Shown: positions 1 to 7,632 of the stretch, piece by piece
Numbering within the stretch: the first letter of the stretch is position 1
How the letters are laid out: the number at the start of each line of letters is the position of its first letter
Assembly: GCA_004299845.1 (NCBI GenBank)
Contig: CP036201.1
Location: 2,852,001 to 2,916,000, forward strand
Direction of reading: 5' to 3'
From: Verrucomicrobia bacterium S94
Lineage (GTDB): Bacteria > Verrucomicrobiota > Kiritimatiellia > Kiritimatiellales > Pontiellaceae
DNA length: 64,000 nucleotides
Program-made: the position numbers and the translations under genes
The notes under the pieces: model-generated
What the model was told of the DNA's origin: nothing
Seen by the model: only the letters and a program-made list of their open reading frames with translations
Databases searched by the model: none

Positions 1-36
1 CCGGTATTTTATTAAATGTTTCCCGAAGGTACCTGT

Positions 37-70
37 AAAAAAGCCCAGGAGCTGCAGCAGCTCCTGAGCA
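37..70 (-). terminator. Rho-independent terminator of htrA
   Basis: Read on the minus strand, a GC-rich self-complementary stem (CAGGAGCTGC / GCAGCTCCTG) is followed by six T residues. It lies about 70 bases beyond the htrA stop codon and fits an intrinsic terminator for that gene. Confidence 0.75.
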
Positions 71-139
71 AGTTTCACCCCCTGGAAAAATCGATGGTTC
101 CAAAAACTCGATTCTCCAGGAGTTTATTGAATCGCCGGA

Positions 140-1546
140 TTAATCATCCAGATTCACCACCACGAAACGGGAAACCCGGCCGTCGGTAATCAGGAAGAGA
201 ATGCGATGGCCTTCATTCTCCGAAACGGCTTTCCGGAAAGCCCGGACCGAATCGATCGGCTTGCGGTTCACCGTGGTAATCACCTGTCCCGGCTGCAGTC
301 CGGCATTCCAGGCGGCACTGCCCCGTTCGACCTCGGTAATAATGACTCCTTCGATACCTTCGTATCCCATACGGCGGGCCGTATCGCCCTCCATACTTTC
401 AACCGAAATGCCCAGTTTATTGAAGGTATCGTTTTGCTGAGCGACCACTCCGGAATCATCGCTTTCCATCTCTTTCGTGACCGCTGAAATGTTGATGTAT
501 TTCCCATCACGGAAAATCTTCAGTTCAATTTTTGTATTCGGCGGCGTGTTGGCTACGCGGTTACGGAACGCATGAAGTTTTCTCACCGGCTTACCGTTCA
601 TTTCAACCACAATATCCCCGCCTTTAATACCGGCCTCCTCAGCGGCGGAATCCTCTACGACCTGATTGATCAGCACGCCGCCTTTCTGGTCCAGCCCGAA
701 GGTCGCGGCAAGGTCCTCATCCACCTCCTGCAGATAAACACCAAGCACGCTGCGTGAAACCCGGCCGTATTTAATCAGCTGCTCCTTGATATTGACGGCC
801 TGATTGATCGGAATGGCAAAACCGATGCCCATATAGCCGCCGCTCCGGGTATAGATCGCGGTATTAATGCCGACCACTTCACCGTCAATATTCAGCAGCG
901 GCCCTCCGGAATTCCCCGGATTGATCGCGGCATCGGTCTGAATAAAGTCGCCGTATTCCGCAATCCCGGTTTCATCGCGCCCTTTGGCGCTGACAATACC
1001 GGCGGTAATCGTCTGCGAAAGTCCGAAAGGGTTGCCTGCGGCAATCACCCATTCACCCACGCGAAGCGCATCGGAATCGCCCAGCGGAACCACCGGCAGC
1101 TCTTCATGTCCATCAATCTTAATCAGCGCAACTTCGGTTTTGGGATCCGTACCGATCAGCTTGGCTTCAAACTCACGCCCGTCGCCCAGCGTGACCGTGA
1201 TTTTATCGGCATTGTTCACCACATGGTTGTTGGTCAGAATATAACCGTCTTTGGAAATAATAAATCCGGACCCCTGACCGCGCTGCTGATACTCGCGTGT
1301 TTCCGGCTCACTCGGATACCCCCAGTAGCCACGCCCGAAAAATTCCTCCAGCGGATGCCGGTATCTGGTCGGCACTTCGACCGTCGTTTCGACATCAATA
1401 AAAACAACGGCGGGCAGAGCCTCCTGAGCTACCTCGGCGAACGCATCGCCCGTCTGTTTTAATGCCGCCTTTCCGGCAACGGCCGGCTCAATGCCCAGCA
1501 ATGCAACAGCCGCAAAACCGGCTGTAAGATATTTCACAACACGCAT
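140..1546 (-). CDS. htrA: HtrA/DegP-type periplasmic serine protease with two PDZ domains
   Basis: This is a trypsin-like protease/chaperone of envelope quality control. The ATG at 1546 is preferred over an upstream in-frame start because AAGGAG sits six bases before it and it begins a clean signal peptide (MRVVKYLTAGFAAVALLG, Ala-rich cleavage region). Counted from this start the catalytic triad is about His108 (TNNHVV), Asp134 (TDPKTEVALIKI) and Ser213 (NPGNSGGPL). Two PDZ domains follow at roughly residues 260-350 and 370-465, the length and order usual for DegP/DegQ/MucD. An intrinsic terminator follows. The next gene upstream on this strand is a pseudopilin gene about 110 bases away, so the gene probably has its own promoter. 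Family assignment is firm; whether it is DegP or DegQ cannot be told. Confidence 0.95.
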   Translation of the reverse strand: MRVVKYLTAGFAAVALLGIEPAVAGKAALKQTGDAFAEVAQEALPAVVFIDVETTVEVPTRYRHPLEEFFGRGYWGYPSEPETREYQQRGQGSGFIISKDGYILTNNHVVNNADKITVTLGDGREFEAKLIGTDPKTEVALIKIDGHEELPVVPLGDSDALRVGEWVIAAGNPFGLSQTITAGIVSAKGRDETGIAEYGDFIQTDAAINPGNSGGPLLNIDGEVVGINTAIYTRSGGYMGIGFAIPINQAVNIKEQLIKYGRVSRSVLGVYLQEVDEDLAATFGLDQKGGVLINQVVEDSAAEEAGIKGGDIVVEMNGKPVRKLHAFRNRVANTPPNTKIELKIFRDGKYINISAVTKEMESDDSGVVAQQNDTFNKLGISVESMEGDTARRMGYEGIEGVIITEVERGSAAWNAGLQPGQVITTVNRKPIDSVRAFRKAVSENEGHRILFLITDGRVSRFVVVNLDD

Positions 1547-1657
1547 TCTATACTCCTTGTTGTTCATCGTTTTTGAAGACGGAGTTTTAGAGAGCGGGCT
1601 AATCGATTTGTTCAAAGAAAGCTGTCCGGTTTTTCCGGGGTCTGGAAAAGCGGAACC

Positions 1658-2146
1658 TCAGTGCCAGCTGAAAATAACATCATTGGTATTTCCGGTCGCA
1701 TCGTACAGACCGGTGGAAACCGCCGCCGTTTTTCGACCCGCGGTGGCCCCCATGATATCCACGGTTCCGTCATAATCGGTATCGAGTACCACCTGATACG
1801 GCACGCCCCACGGATCAAGAAAAACGCCGACCGGTTCTCCCTGTGGTTCGAGGAAAACAATCTTTGCCGGATTCAACACTTCATCTTTTCCGGTGATGAC
1901 AGTGATGATCGTCGCACTGTCTGTATAATCCTCCAGACCCTGGCACGAATCCGGTGCAGGCAGTTTCCCATATTTATTAAAGTAGGCCATTATACCGGTT
2001 TCGATGGCTTTCATTTCCACGTGCGCTTTAGCCTTGCGGGCATTGATGCGTGCGGCACGCAGCCCTTTGGACCCCAGCGTGAGCAGCAGACCAAGAATAA
2101 CAATAACAACCAGCAGTTCAATCAATGTGAATCCGCGCGTTTTCAT
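1658..2146 (-). CDS. Type II secretion GspG-like pseudopilin
   Basis: The 162-residue protein starts MKTRG/FTLIELLVVIVIL, a class III prepilin signal. Prepilin peptidase would cut after Gly5, giving N-methyl-Phe, with Glu5 of the mature chain present, followed by one hydrophobic helix. The C-terminal half has a GspG-like pattern (DPWGVPYQVVLDTDYDG, resembling the calcium-binding loop of major pseudopilins). It starts two bases after the stop of another pseudopilin gene and lies downstream of fabZ and lpxA in the same direction, so the four are probably one transcript. Other type II secretion genes are not in this window, so it could serve secretion or a type IV-like pilus. Secretion is favoured by the DPWG motif. 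Confidence 0.8.
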   Translation of the reverse strand: MKTRGFTLIELLVVIVILGLLLTLGSKGLRAARINARKAKAHVEMKAIETGIMAYFNKYGKLPAPDSCQGLEDYTDSATIITVITGKDEVLNPAKIVFLEPQGEPVGVFLDPWGVPYQVVLDTDYDGTVDIMGATAGRKTAAVSTGLYDATGNTNDVIFSWH

Positions 2147-2148
2147 AA

Positions 2149-2586
2149 TCAGTATCCTACACGGGACGGATCAATGTTGTCAGCATCATCCTCCGCATCA
2201 ATGCCCTGCGAATAGATAACATAACTGAACCGGTTGGTGCTGCAGTATTGATAAGCCCGGCCCCACGGATCGACAGCCTGCAGCTCGCCGCTGACCAACG
2301 GACTCAGTACATTGGTAACGACCGCCACGGGACCGACGGCCGGCGGATAGCGTCCATATTCCACCCGATACTCTTCGAGCGCATTGCGGAACAGTTCAAT
2401 ATCGGCTTTGGCCTGCCCCTCTTTGGCAGAGCGCCGGGCAAGAGCATAGCCTCCGGCCCCGAGACTGATCAGAATCCCGATAATGAGCAGCACCACCAAC
2501 AGCTCAAGCAGCGTGAATCCGCACTTCCCGAAACCCGGAAACTCCCAGGACCCGGAACATTCCAGCCTCTGAAAGTTTCCTTTCAT
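2149..2586 (-). CDS. Second prepilin-type N-terminal cleavage/methylation protein
   Basis: The 145-residue protein has a longer leader than its neighbour (about 22 residues) ending in KCG/FTLLELLVVLLIIGIL, a class III signal with cleavage after Gly and Glu at mature position 5. The body ends YGRYPPAVGPVA...DPWGRAYQYCSTNRFSYVIYSQG, again GspG-like with a DPWG loop and a terminal DADNIDPSR segment. The ATG at 2586 is chosen because TAGGATTCCC precedes it, seven bases after the lpxA stop codon. A longer in-frame ORF exists but would run into lpxA and has no ribosome site. Paired pseudopilins in tandem suggest major and minor subunits, or divergent duplicates. Confidence 0.8.
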   Translation of the reverse strand: MKGNFQRLECSGSWEFPGFGKCGFTLLELLVVLLIIGILISLGAGGYALARRSAKEGQAKADIELFRNALEEYRVEYGRYPPAVGPVAVVTNVLSPLVSGELQAVDPWGRAYQYCSTNRFSYVIYSQGIDAEDDADNIDPSRVGY

Positions 2587-2593
2587 GGGAATC

Positions 2594-3370
2594 CTAGCGG
2601 GCAATACCTTTTTCTGAAGCCCGGCAGAATTCAAGCAGATGAACGATTTCCGGAGTCTGCTCGACTTCGGCCTCAATACGCTCGAGGGCTTCGGAGGTAT
2701 TCAGACCCTCCTGGCGGTAGAGAATTCGGTAGGCTTCCTTGACCGCTTTCCGGCCCTCTTCCGAAACTCCGCGGCGCTCCATGCCGATACGGTTAAAACT
2801 GCGCACGGCAATCGGATCGCCGTGCCCGATCATGTAGGGCGGAACATCTTTGGTGATTTTGGACATCGCGCCGATATAGGCCATGGAGCCGACGCGCATG
2901 AACTGCACAATCCCCACCGAACCTTCAATCGTAGCAAAATCTTCAATCACCACATGCCCGGCAATCTGACAGGCATTCACAATCACCACACCGTTCCCGA
3001 CTTCGCAGCAGTGCGCGATATGGGAATAGGCCAGAATATGACAATCGTTACCGACCGTCGTGTAATTGTTGTCGTTAGTAGCGGCATTGATCGTGACATA
3101 TTCGCGGATCGTATTGTTATCGCCGATCCTCACTCCGGGATTGCCGCCTTTGAATTTAAGATCCTGGGTTTTTCCGCCGAGCACGGCAAAAGGAGAGACG
3201 GTGTTGTTCCGGCCCAGCGTTGTATTCCCTTCAATCACCACATGAGATATCAGCCGGGTGCCGCTGCCGATGACGGCATCGGCACTGATGGTGCAATAGG
3301 GTCCGATGAAGGCATCATCTGCAATCTGAGCCCCGTCGGCCACAATGGCTGTCGGATGGATATCGGCCAT
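2594..3370 (-). CDS. lpxA: Acyl-ACP--UDP-N-acetylglucosamine O-acyltransferase
   Basis: First step of lipid A synthesis: transfer of a hydroxyacyl chain from ACP to UDP-GlcNAc in the cytosol. The 258 residues match the family's usual length of about 260. The N-terminal two thirds are a left-handed beta helix of hexapeptide repeats (IHPTAIVADGAQIADDAFIG onward), with the catalytic His region ILAYSHIAHCCEVGNGVVI (the family has AHDCxVG). The C-terminal helical part is present (IGMERRGVSEE). It lies three bases after fabZ, a pairing conserved across Gram-negative bacteria. Its presence shows the organism makes lipid A. Confidence 0.96.
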   Translation of the reverse strand: MADIHPTAIVADGAQIADDAFIGPYCTISADAVIGSGTRLISHVVIEGNTTLGRNNTVSPFAVLGGKTQDLKFKGGNPGVRIGDNNTIREYVTINAATNDNNYTTVGNDCHILAYSHIAHCCEVGNGVVIVNACQIAGHVVIEDFATIEGSVGIVQFMRVGSMAYIGAMSKITKDVPPYMIGHGDPIAVRSFNRIGMERRGVSEEGRKAVKEAYRILYRQEGLNTSEALERIEAEVEQTPEIVHLLEFCRASEKGIAR

Positions 3371-3373
3371 GGT

Positions 3374-3808
3374 TTACGCCCCGTAACCGAACATCAGATC
3401 GGCCTGACTGGCAATTTCGTTGTCGACATAGGCTTTCCCGGAAACCGTGGCCATGCGCGAACGCATGCGGGTAATTTCAATTTCCATACGGAGACAGTCC
3501 CCCGGCACCACTTTGCGACGGAATTTGGCTTTATCAATCGCCATGAAATAGGCGATGGCCCCTTCGCGGTCTTTGATTTTGTTCAGCAGAATACCCGCAA
3601 CCTGAGCCATGGCTTCGAGCTGCTTCACTCCCGGCATAATCGGTTCGCCCGGAAAATGACCCTGAAAATAAGGTTCATTGAATGTAAGGTTTTTATAGCC
3701 GACGATTTTCTGGTTTTCCAAATCCAGTTCCGTGATGCGGTCGACCAGCAGAAAGGGGTAGCGATGCGGCAGAATCCCCATGATATCGTTAATGTCCATT
3801 ACACTCAT
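3374..3808 (-). CDS. fabZ: 3-hydroxyacyl-ACP dehydratase FabZ
   Basis: Dehydrates 3-hydroxyacyl-ACP in fatty acid elongation. The 144-residue hotdog-fold protein has the N-terminal motif ILPHRYPFLLVDRI and the active-site helix HFPGEPIMPGVKQLEAMAQ (His and Glu catalytic). AAGGAG lies six bases before the ATG at 3808. It is a free-standing FabZ, not the LpxC-FabZ fusion found in some other phyla, and is followed at once by lpxA. Confidence 0.96.
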   Translation of the reverse strand: MSVMDINDIMGILPHRYPFLLVDRITELDLENQKIVGYKNLTFNEPYFQGHFPGEPIMPGVKQLEAMAQVAGILLNKIKDREGAIAYFMAIDKAKFRRKVVPGDCLRMEIEITRMRSRMATVSGKAYVDNEIASQADLMFGYGA

Positions 3809-3859
3809 GAATCTCTCCTTAGTTAGTAAAAGTGGTAAACGCTAGGGTTTTAAGAACCT

Positions 3860-4207
3860 CTATTCAACATTTTTCTGTTCAGCCGAAAGGCGGTCCAGTT
3901 CCGGACAGCCTCCGGGAACGCTCCACGCATACGGGAAGGAGCTACACTGCTCCGGACGTGCCTCATACACCCGGCAGCGGTCCCCTTCGAGAAATTCGCA
4001 ACTCCCGTCCGCCTGATCCAGCAGTGCCAGCTGCTTCCGGTTCGGGGCCAGCCGGGTGTGTTTTTCAATAAAATCCGCTTCACTTAATCTCAGATAAGCC
4101 GCCATTTGATGAATATCATCATCCGTCAGAAGCACGGAGCCGCCCCACCGGCAGCATTCTCCGCAGCCGGAACACTGGAATCTCTTTAATATTTCGGGAT
4201 TTAACAT
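3860..4207 (-). CDS. YkgJ-family cysteine-cluster (putative zinc or iron-binding) protein
   Basis: The 115-residue protein has the family's N-terminal CSGCGECCRWGG cluster and a second set of cysteines downstream (CEFLEGDRCRVYEARPEQC, then SFPYAW). This is the YkgJ/UPF0153 pattern, thought to bind a metal; the biological role is not known. The ATG at 4207 is preferred over a TTG six codons upstream because AAAGGA lies nine bases before it. It is monocistronic between fabZ and the divergent SurA-like gene. Confidence 0.85.
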   Translation of the reverse strand: MLNPEILKRFQCSGCGECCRWGGSVLLTDDDIHQMAAYLRLSEADFIEKHTRLAPNRKQLALLDQADGSCEFLEGDRCRVYEARPEQCSSFPYAWSVPGGCPELDRLSAEQKNVE

Positions 4208-4240
4208 TGAACGGCATCCTTTCAAAAGCGTCTGATTTCG

Positions 4241-4269
4241 TTGACATTTAAGTCCGCAGCGAACACTAT
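4241..4269 (+). promoter_or_regulatory. Possible sigma-70 promoter of the SurA-like gene
   Basis: A perfect TTGACA (4241-4246) is followed 17 bases later only by a poor -10 (CACTAT). It lies about 70 bases before the start codon of the peptidyl-prolyl isomerase gene in a divergent intergenic space. The -35 is convincing; the -10 is not. Confidence 0.3.
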
Positions 4270-4337
4270 GTGCTCTTCATGCCGCATTTACGCCGGTGCG
4301 GTGTATTAGTTGAAACTCCAAGAAAGGATCAAGAACG

Positions 4338-5414
4338 ATGTTCGACAATTTGGTGAATAAGAAGACCATGATGATTCTTCCCATGGCCGCCGCCCTGCTC
4401 ATGATCGGCTGCAAGGAAGAAGATGCAAACGCAGCACCGGCTCCGGAGCCGGTCGACCTCTCCGCCACAGAAGACCTCTTTGCAGAACCCGTTCAGGCCA
4501 ATCCGCTGACCCAGGATCCTGCCGCTGTAGTCGTCCGCGTCAATGGCGAAGACATTACCCGCGGCGAAATTCTTGAAATGATGAATATTGCCATGCAGCG
4601 ACTCCAGGGCCGCGTTAACCCGCAGCAGCTTCCGCAGATTCAGAGTCAGATGTATGAACAGATCAAAAACGATCTGATTACCAAAAAGCTGATCGACGCC
4701 GCCGTTGCCAAGGCCAAAATCACGATTGATTCCGCAGAAGTGGATGAAACCATCACCTCGCTGCAGAGCCGCATTCCGCAGGGACAGACCCTCGAAGCCG
4801 CACTGGCTGCTCAGGGCACCACCCTGGAAGAGCTCAAAGAGAACATCAGTAACGATTTGAAAACCCGCAAATTCCTCGAAGCAAAAACCGAAGGTGTTGC
4901 CGCGGCAACCGAAGCGGAAGCGAAGGAATTCTATGACTCCAATCCGCAGAACTTTGAAAAGCAGGAAAGTGTGGCCGCTTCCCATATTCTGATTAAAACC
5001 GACACCGCCACCAACGATGTCCAGAAAGCCGAACTCAAAGCGGAACTCGCACAGATCCGTGCCGACATTATTGCCGGAAAGATCTCCTTCGAAGATGCGG
5101 CATCCCAGTATTCCGGTTGCCCGAGTAAAGCCCAGGGCGGTTCCCTCGGCACCTTTGGAAAAGGTCAGATGGTTCCGGAATTTGAAATCGCAGCCTTTAC
5201 CCAGGAAGTCGGAGAAGTCGGCGACATCATCGAAACCCAGTTCGGCTACCATATCATCAAGGTCACCGATCACGCTGAGCCGGGTACTGTTTCCTTCGAA
5301 GAAGCCAAGGAGCAGATTATTTCATTCCTGAGCGGACAGAAAAAACAGCAGGCCGTACAGGAATACATCAAAAGCCTGCGCGACAGCGCTACGATCGAAG
5401 AGATCCAGAGCTGA
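4338..5414 (+). CDS. SurA/PrsA-like peptidyl-prolyl isomerase lipoprotein
   Basis: A 358-residue envelope folding factor. The N-terminus is a lipoprotein signal (PMAAALLMIGC, lipobox at about Cys25), followed by a short acidic, proline-rich linker. Then come a SurA-N-like helical chaperone region (about residues 55-185) and one parvulin-type rotamase domain (about 210-305, with VAASHILIKTD, CPSKAQGGSLGTFGKGQMV and TQFGYHIIKVTD). AAAGGA precedes the ATG. Being lipid-anchored with a single parvulin domain it is closer to PrsA in design than to soluble two-domain SurA, but in a diderm it would act on outer-membrane or secreted proteins. A strong terminator follows. Confidence 0.88.
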   Translation: MFDNLVNKKTMMILPMAAALLMIGCKEEDANAAPAPEPVDLSATEDLFAEPVQANPLTQDPAAVVVRVNGEDITRGEILEMMNIAMQRLQGRVNPQQLPQIQSQMYEQIKNDLITKKLIDAAVAKAKITIDSAEVDETITSLQSRIPQGQTLEAALAAQGTTLEELKENISNDLKTRKFLEAKTEGVAAATEAEAKEFYDSNPQNFEKQESVAASHILIKTDTATNDVQKAELKAELAQIRADIIAGKISFEDAASQYSGCPSKAQGGSLGTFGKGQMVPEFEIAAFTQEVGEVGDIIETQFGYHIIKVTDHAEPGTVSFEEAKEQIISFLSGQKKQQAVQEYIKSLRDSATIEEIQS

Positions 5415-5440
5415 TCCGGCCTTTCACCGGAATCCGCAAA

Positions 5441-5469
5441 ACACCCTGTTTACTGCAGGGTGTTTTTTT
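5441..5469 (+). terminator. Rho-independent terminator after the SurA-like gene
   Basis: An eight-base perfect stem (ACACCCTG / CAGGGTGT) with a seven-base loop is followed by a run of seven T residues, 27 bases after the stop codon. Confidence 0.9.
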
Positions 5470-5518
5470 GTATCCGGCCCTTTTAATCTCAGAAAATTCA
5501 ATAGAATGGAGCAGATGA

Positions 5519-5974
5519 ATGTACACCCTGTATAAAGAAACAACCGTCGGAACCACACCGGAAAAAGCCTGGAATTTTATCCGATCCCCCGCCAACCTCA
5601 ACCTGATCACCCCGGATGATATGACGTTCGAAATCGTCTCGGACCTCCCGGAAGAAATGACCGAAGGTATCCTGATAACGTATCGCGTAAAACTTCCTTT
5701 ATTGGGCAGAACAACATGGCTGAGCGAGCTCAAACACATTGTTCCCGGCGTCTCGTTTGTAGATGAACAGAAGATCGGACCGTACAGACTCTGGTATCAC
5801 TATCATGCAATTCACCCGACGGAACAGGGCGTTCTCTTCATCGACCGCGTGACATACGAAATGCCTTTCGGCCTGCTCGGCCGACTGGCTCACGGCCTGT
5901 TCATCCGGAAAACGCTGGAACGCATCTTTACCTACCGGGAACACCGCCTGCAGCAACTGCTCGGTTCAGCATAG
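5519..5974 (+). CDS. SRPBCC-superfamily ligand-binding protein
   Basis: A 151-residue cytosolic protein with no signal peptide. It starts YKETTVGTTPEKAWNFIRSPANLNLITP, a typical START/Bet v1-like (polyketide-cyclase-like) opening, and continues with the alternating strands of that fold (YRVKLPLLGRTTWLSEL, FIDRVTYEMPFGLLG) and a C-terminal helix (FTYREHRLQQLL). Related proteins bind hydrophobic ligands; no catalytic function can be assigned. It stands alone between a terminator and a gene-poor stretch. Confidence 0.75.
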   Translation: MYTLYKETTVGTTPEKAWNFIRSPANLNLITPDDMTFEIVSDLPEEMTEGILITYRVKLPLLGRTTWLSELKHIVPGVSFVDEQKIGPYRLWYHYHAIHPTEQGVLFIDRVTYEMPFGLLGRLAHGLFIRKTLERIFTYREHRLQQLLGSA

Positions 5975-6392
5975 CGTATAACCTTCACCCAACAAAGCAG
6001 CATGCCATATCCGGCCCCGACCGTTCCACGAGAAGATCCCCTCACAACGTTCGGACCGCGAAACCGCCTATTTACTGCACAAGGAACCCGTTCAGCATAA
6101 AGAGTATAGAATACCTTTCCGACTGAAGAAAAATAAGCTAATATCTAAATATAAAACACGGATTTCGACGCGCTGTACGATCTTTTCCAATTCATTTTCT
6201 GTGCCGCAACCGAAGACCGGGTTTAAACCCCGTTTTCGGAAGGAGCTATTCAAACGTAAAATGCCGGTCCATCCGCTTATAGAACACAGAAATGTAAACC
6301 GGAAACACCGCATCCTAATCGTTGTTTCTATACTGATCTTTTTATGAGGGCCAATTCCCTCCTGCTTCGAACCTGTAGTAACGGAGATTGAT
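5975..6392. other. Gene-poor interval
   Basis: About 420 bases with no convincing coding sequence. One short minus-strand ORF (6092-6313) has no ribosome site and no family features. The interval probably holds the promoter of the glutathione peroxidase gene, but no clear -35/-10 pair was identified. Confidence 0.5.
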
Positions 6393-6887
6393 GTGAACTT
6401 ATTTTATGATCTCAAAGCCGAAACTGTTTCCGGCAGAATCGTAAAAATGGCGGCCTATAAAGGCAAAGTACTACTCATCGTCAACACTGCCGGCAAATGC
6501 GGTTTCACCAGACAGTATGAAGGCCTGCAAAGGCTCTATGAAGCCTATCAGGGTCAAGGATTCGAGATCCTCGGATTCCCCTCAAATGACTTCCTGAAAC
6601 AAGAGCCGGGTTCAAATGAAGCGATCGCATCATTCTGCAAATTGAACTATGGCATAACATTTACAATATTCAGAAAAATTGCAGTAAAAGGTCCCGGCCG
6701 GCATCCGTTATACAGCTATCTCACCTCCCCTGAAAACAACCCGGTGTATGGTGGAAAAATTTCCTGGAATTTCAATAAGTTCCTGATTTCCCGTAATGGC
6801 GAAGTTGCTGGCCGTTTCGGCAGTCGGACAAAACCCCAGAATCCCGATCTCATTGCAGCGATAAAAAAGGAGCTGAATCCCCCATGA
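6393..6887 (+). CDS. Glutathione peroxidase-family thiol peroxidase
   Basis: Reduces organic or lipid peroxides using thioredoxin or glutathione. The 164 residues carry the peroxidatic Cys in NTAGKCGFTRQYEGL (Cys, not selenocysteine) and the WNFNKFLI motif that supplies the catalytic Trp and Asn. The segment normally FPCNQF reads FPSNDF, so the usual catalytic Gln is Asp here. A cysteine in EAIASFCKLNYG may act as the resolving residue. Translation starts at GTG 6393, with GGAG six bases upstream. It overlaps the lipocalin gene by four bases (ATGA), so the two are translationally coupled, which suggests a joint role in oxidative or lipid-damage defence. Confidence 0.9.
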   Translation: MNLFYDLKAETVSGRIVKMAAYKGKVLLIVNTAGKCGFTRQYEGLQRLYEAYQGQGFEILGFPSNDFLKQEPGSNEAIASFCKLNYGITFTIFRKIAVKGPGRHPLYSYLTSPENNPVYGGKISWNFNKFLISRNGEVAGRFGSRTKPQNPDLIAAIKKELNPP

Positions 6888-7405
6888 AACTGAAATGGAT
6901 AAGCCTGTGTACCCTACTGATTGCAGGATGCAATTCGACTGAAAATCTGGATGCGGTTTCCAATTTTGAGCCGGACCGTTATCTTGGCGTCTGGTACGAA
7001 ATTGCCCGCTTCCCCCACCGCTTTGAAGATGGCATGAGCAATGTTACAGCCACCTATTCCTTCAACGAAAACGGCAGTATTAACGTTGTCAATAGAGGCT
7101 ATCTCGATGAAGAACAGCAATGGAAACAGGCCGAAGCACATGCAGAACTGAAAGGTGCTCCGACAACAGGATGGCTGAAAGTCAGCTTTTTCAAACCCTT
7201 CTACGGCTCCTATAAAATCATCGATCTCAATGACGACTATTCGCGTGCCATCGTAACAACCGGCTCCTTCAACTATCTCTGGCTGCTCGCCCGCAAACCG
7301 CAGCTTGAGACAGAAACGTATCACGCGATGGTACAGCGAGCCAGCGAGCTGGGATTTGAAATTGAGAAGCTGATTCCAGTTGATCAATCCCGAAATATAA
7401 AATGA
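6884..7405 (+). CDS. blc: Outer-membrane lipocalin lipoprotein (Blc-like)
   Basis: A 173-residue lipoprotein with signal and lipobox (LCTLLIAGC), then the lipocalin signature in FEPDRYLGVWYEIARFPHRFE (the GxW motif) and the later strands YGSYKIIDLNDDYSRAIV and YLWLLARKP, typical of bacterial Blc. Blc proteins bind fatty acids or lysophospholipids at the outer membrane. Coupling to glutathione peroxidase fits handling of damaged lipids (inference). No clear terminator was seen downstream. Confidence 0.9.
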   Translation: MKLKWISLCTLLIAGCNSTENLDAVSNFEPDRYLGVWYEIARFPHRFEDGMSNVTATYSFNENGSINVVNRGYLDEEQQWKQAEAHAELKGAPTTGWLKVSFFKPFYGSYKIIDLNDDYSRAIVTTGSFNYLWLLARKPQLETETYHAMVQRASELGFEIEKLIPVDQSRNIK

Positions 7406-7632
7406 GGCCATCGCTCCAGAGAATCGTCTCCCTGACAACCGACCTGCCGCACGGCCTTTATTTTCGACATATTAAACTAACACGGTATAAAACAACTGAA
7501 AGTTCATCTGCGGAGCAATAAGGTAAAGAAAAAAAGAGCTCACCGGCAGGAACATCCCCTTCTGCATAGCCGCACTTGAAGAAGCCTTCCCCCTCCCCGA
7601 AAAGACGGGTAAGCCCTGACCGGAAGAAAGGA

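Noticed and set aside
2639-3826. 395-codon plus-strand ORF
   Set aside because: It is antisense to lpxA and fabZ, which have full family motifs; the reading is rich in His, Arg and Gly as expected of a shadow frame.
4329-5273. 314-codon minus-strand ORF
   Set aside because: Antisense to the SurA-like gene; Phe/Gly-rich shadow translation.
6092-6313. 73-codon minus-strand ORF
   Set aside because: No ribosome site or conserved features in a gene-poor gap.
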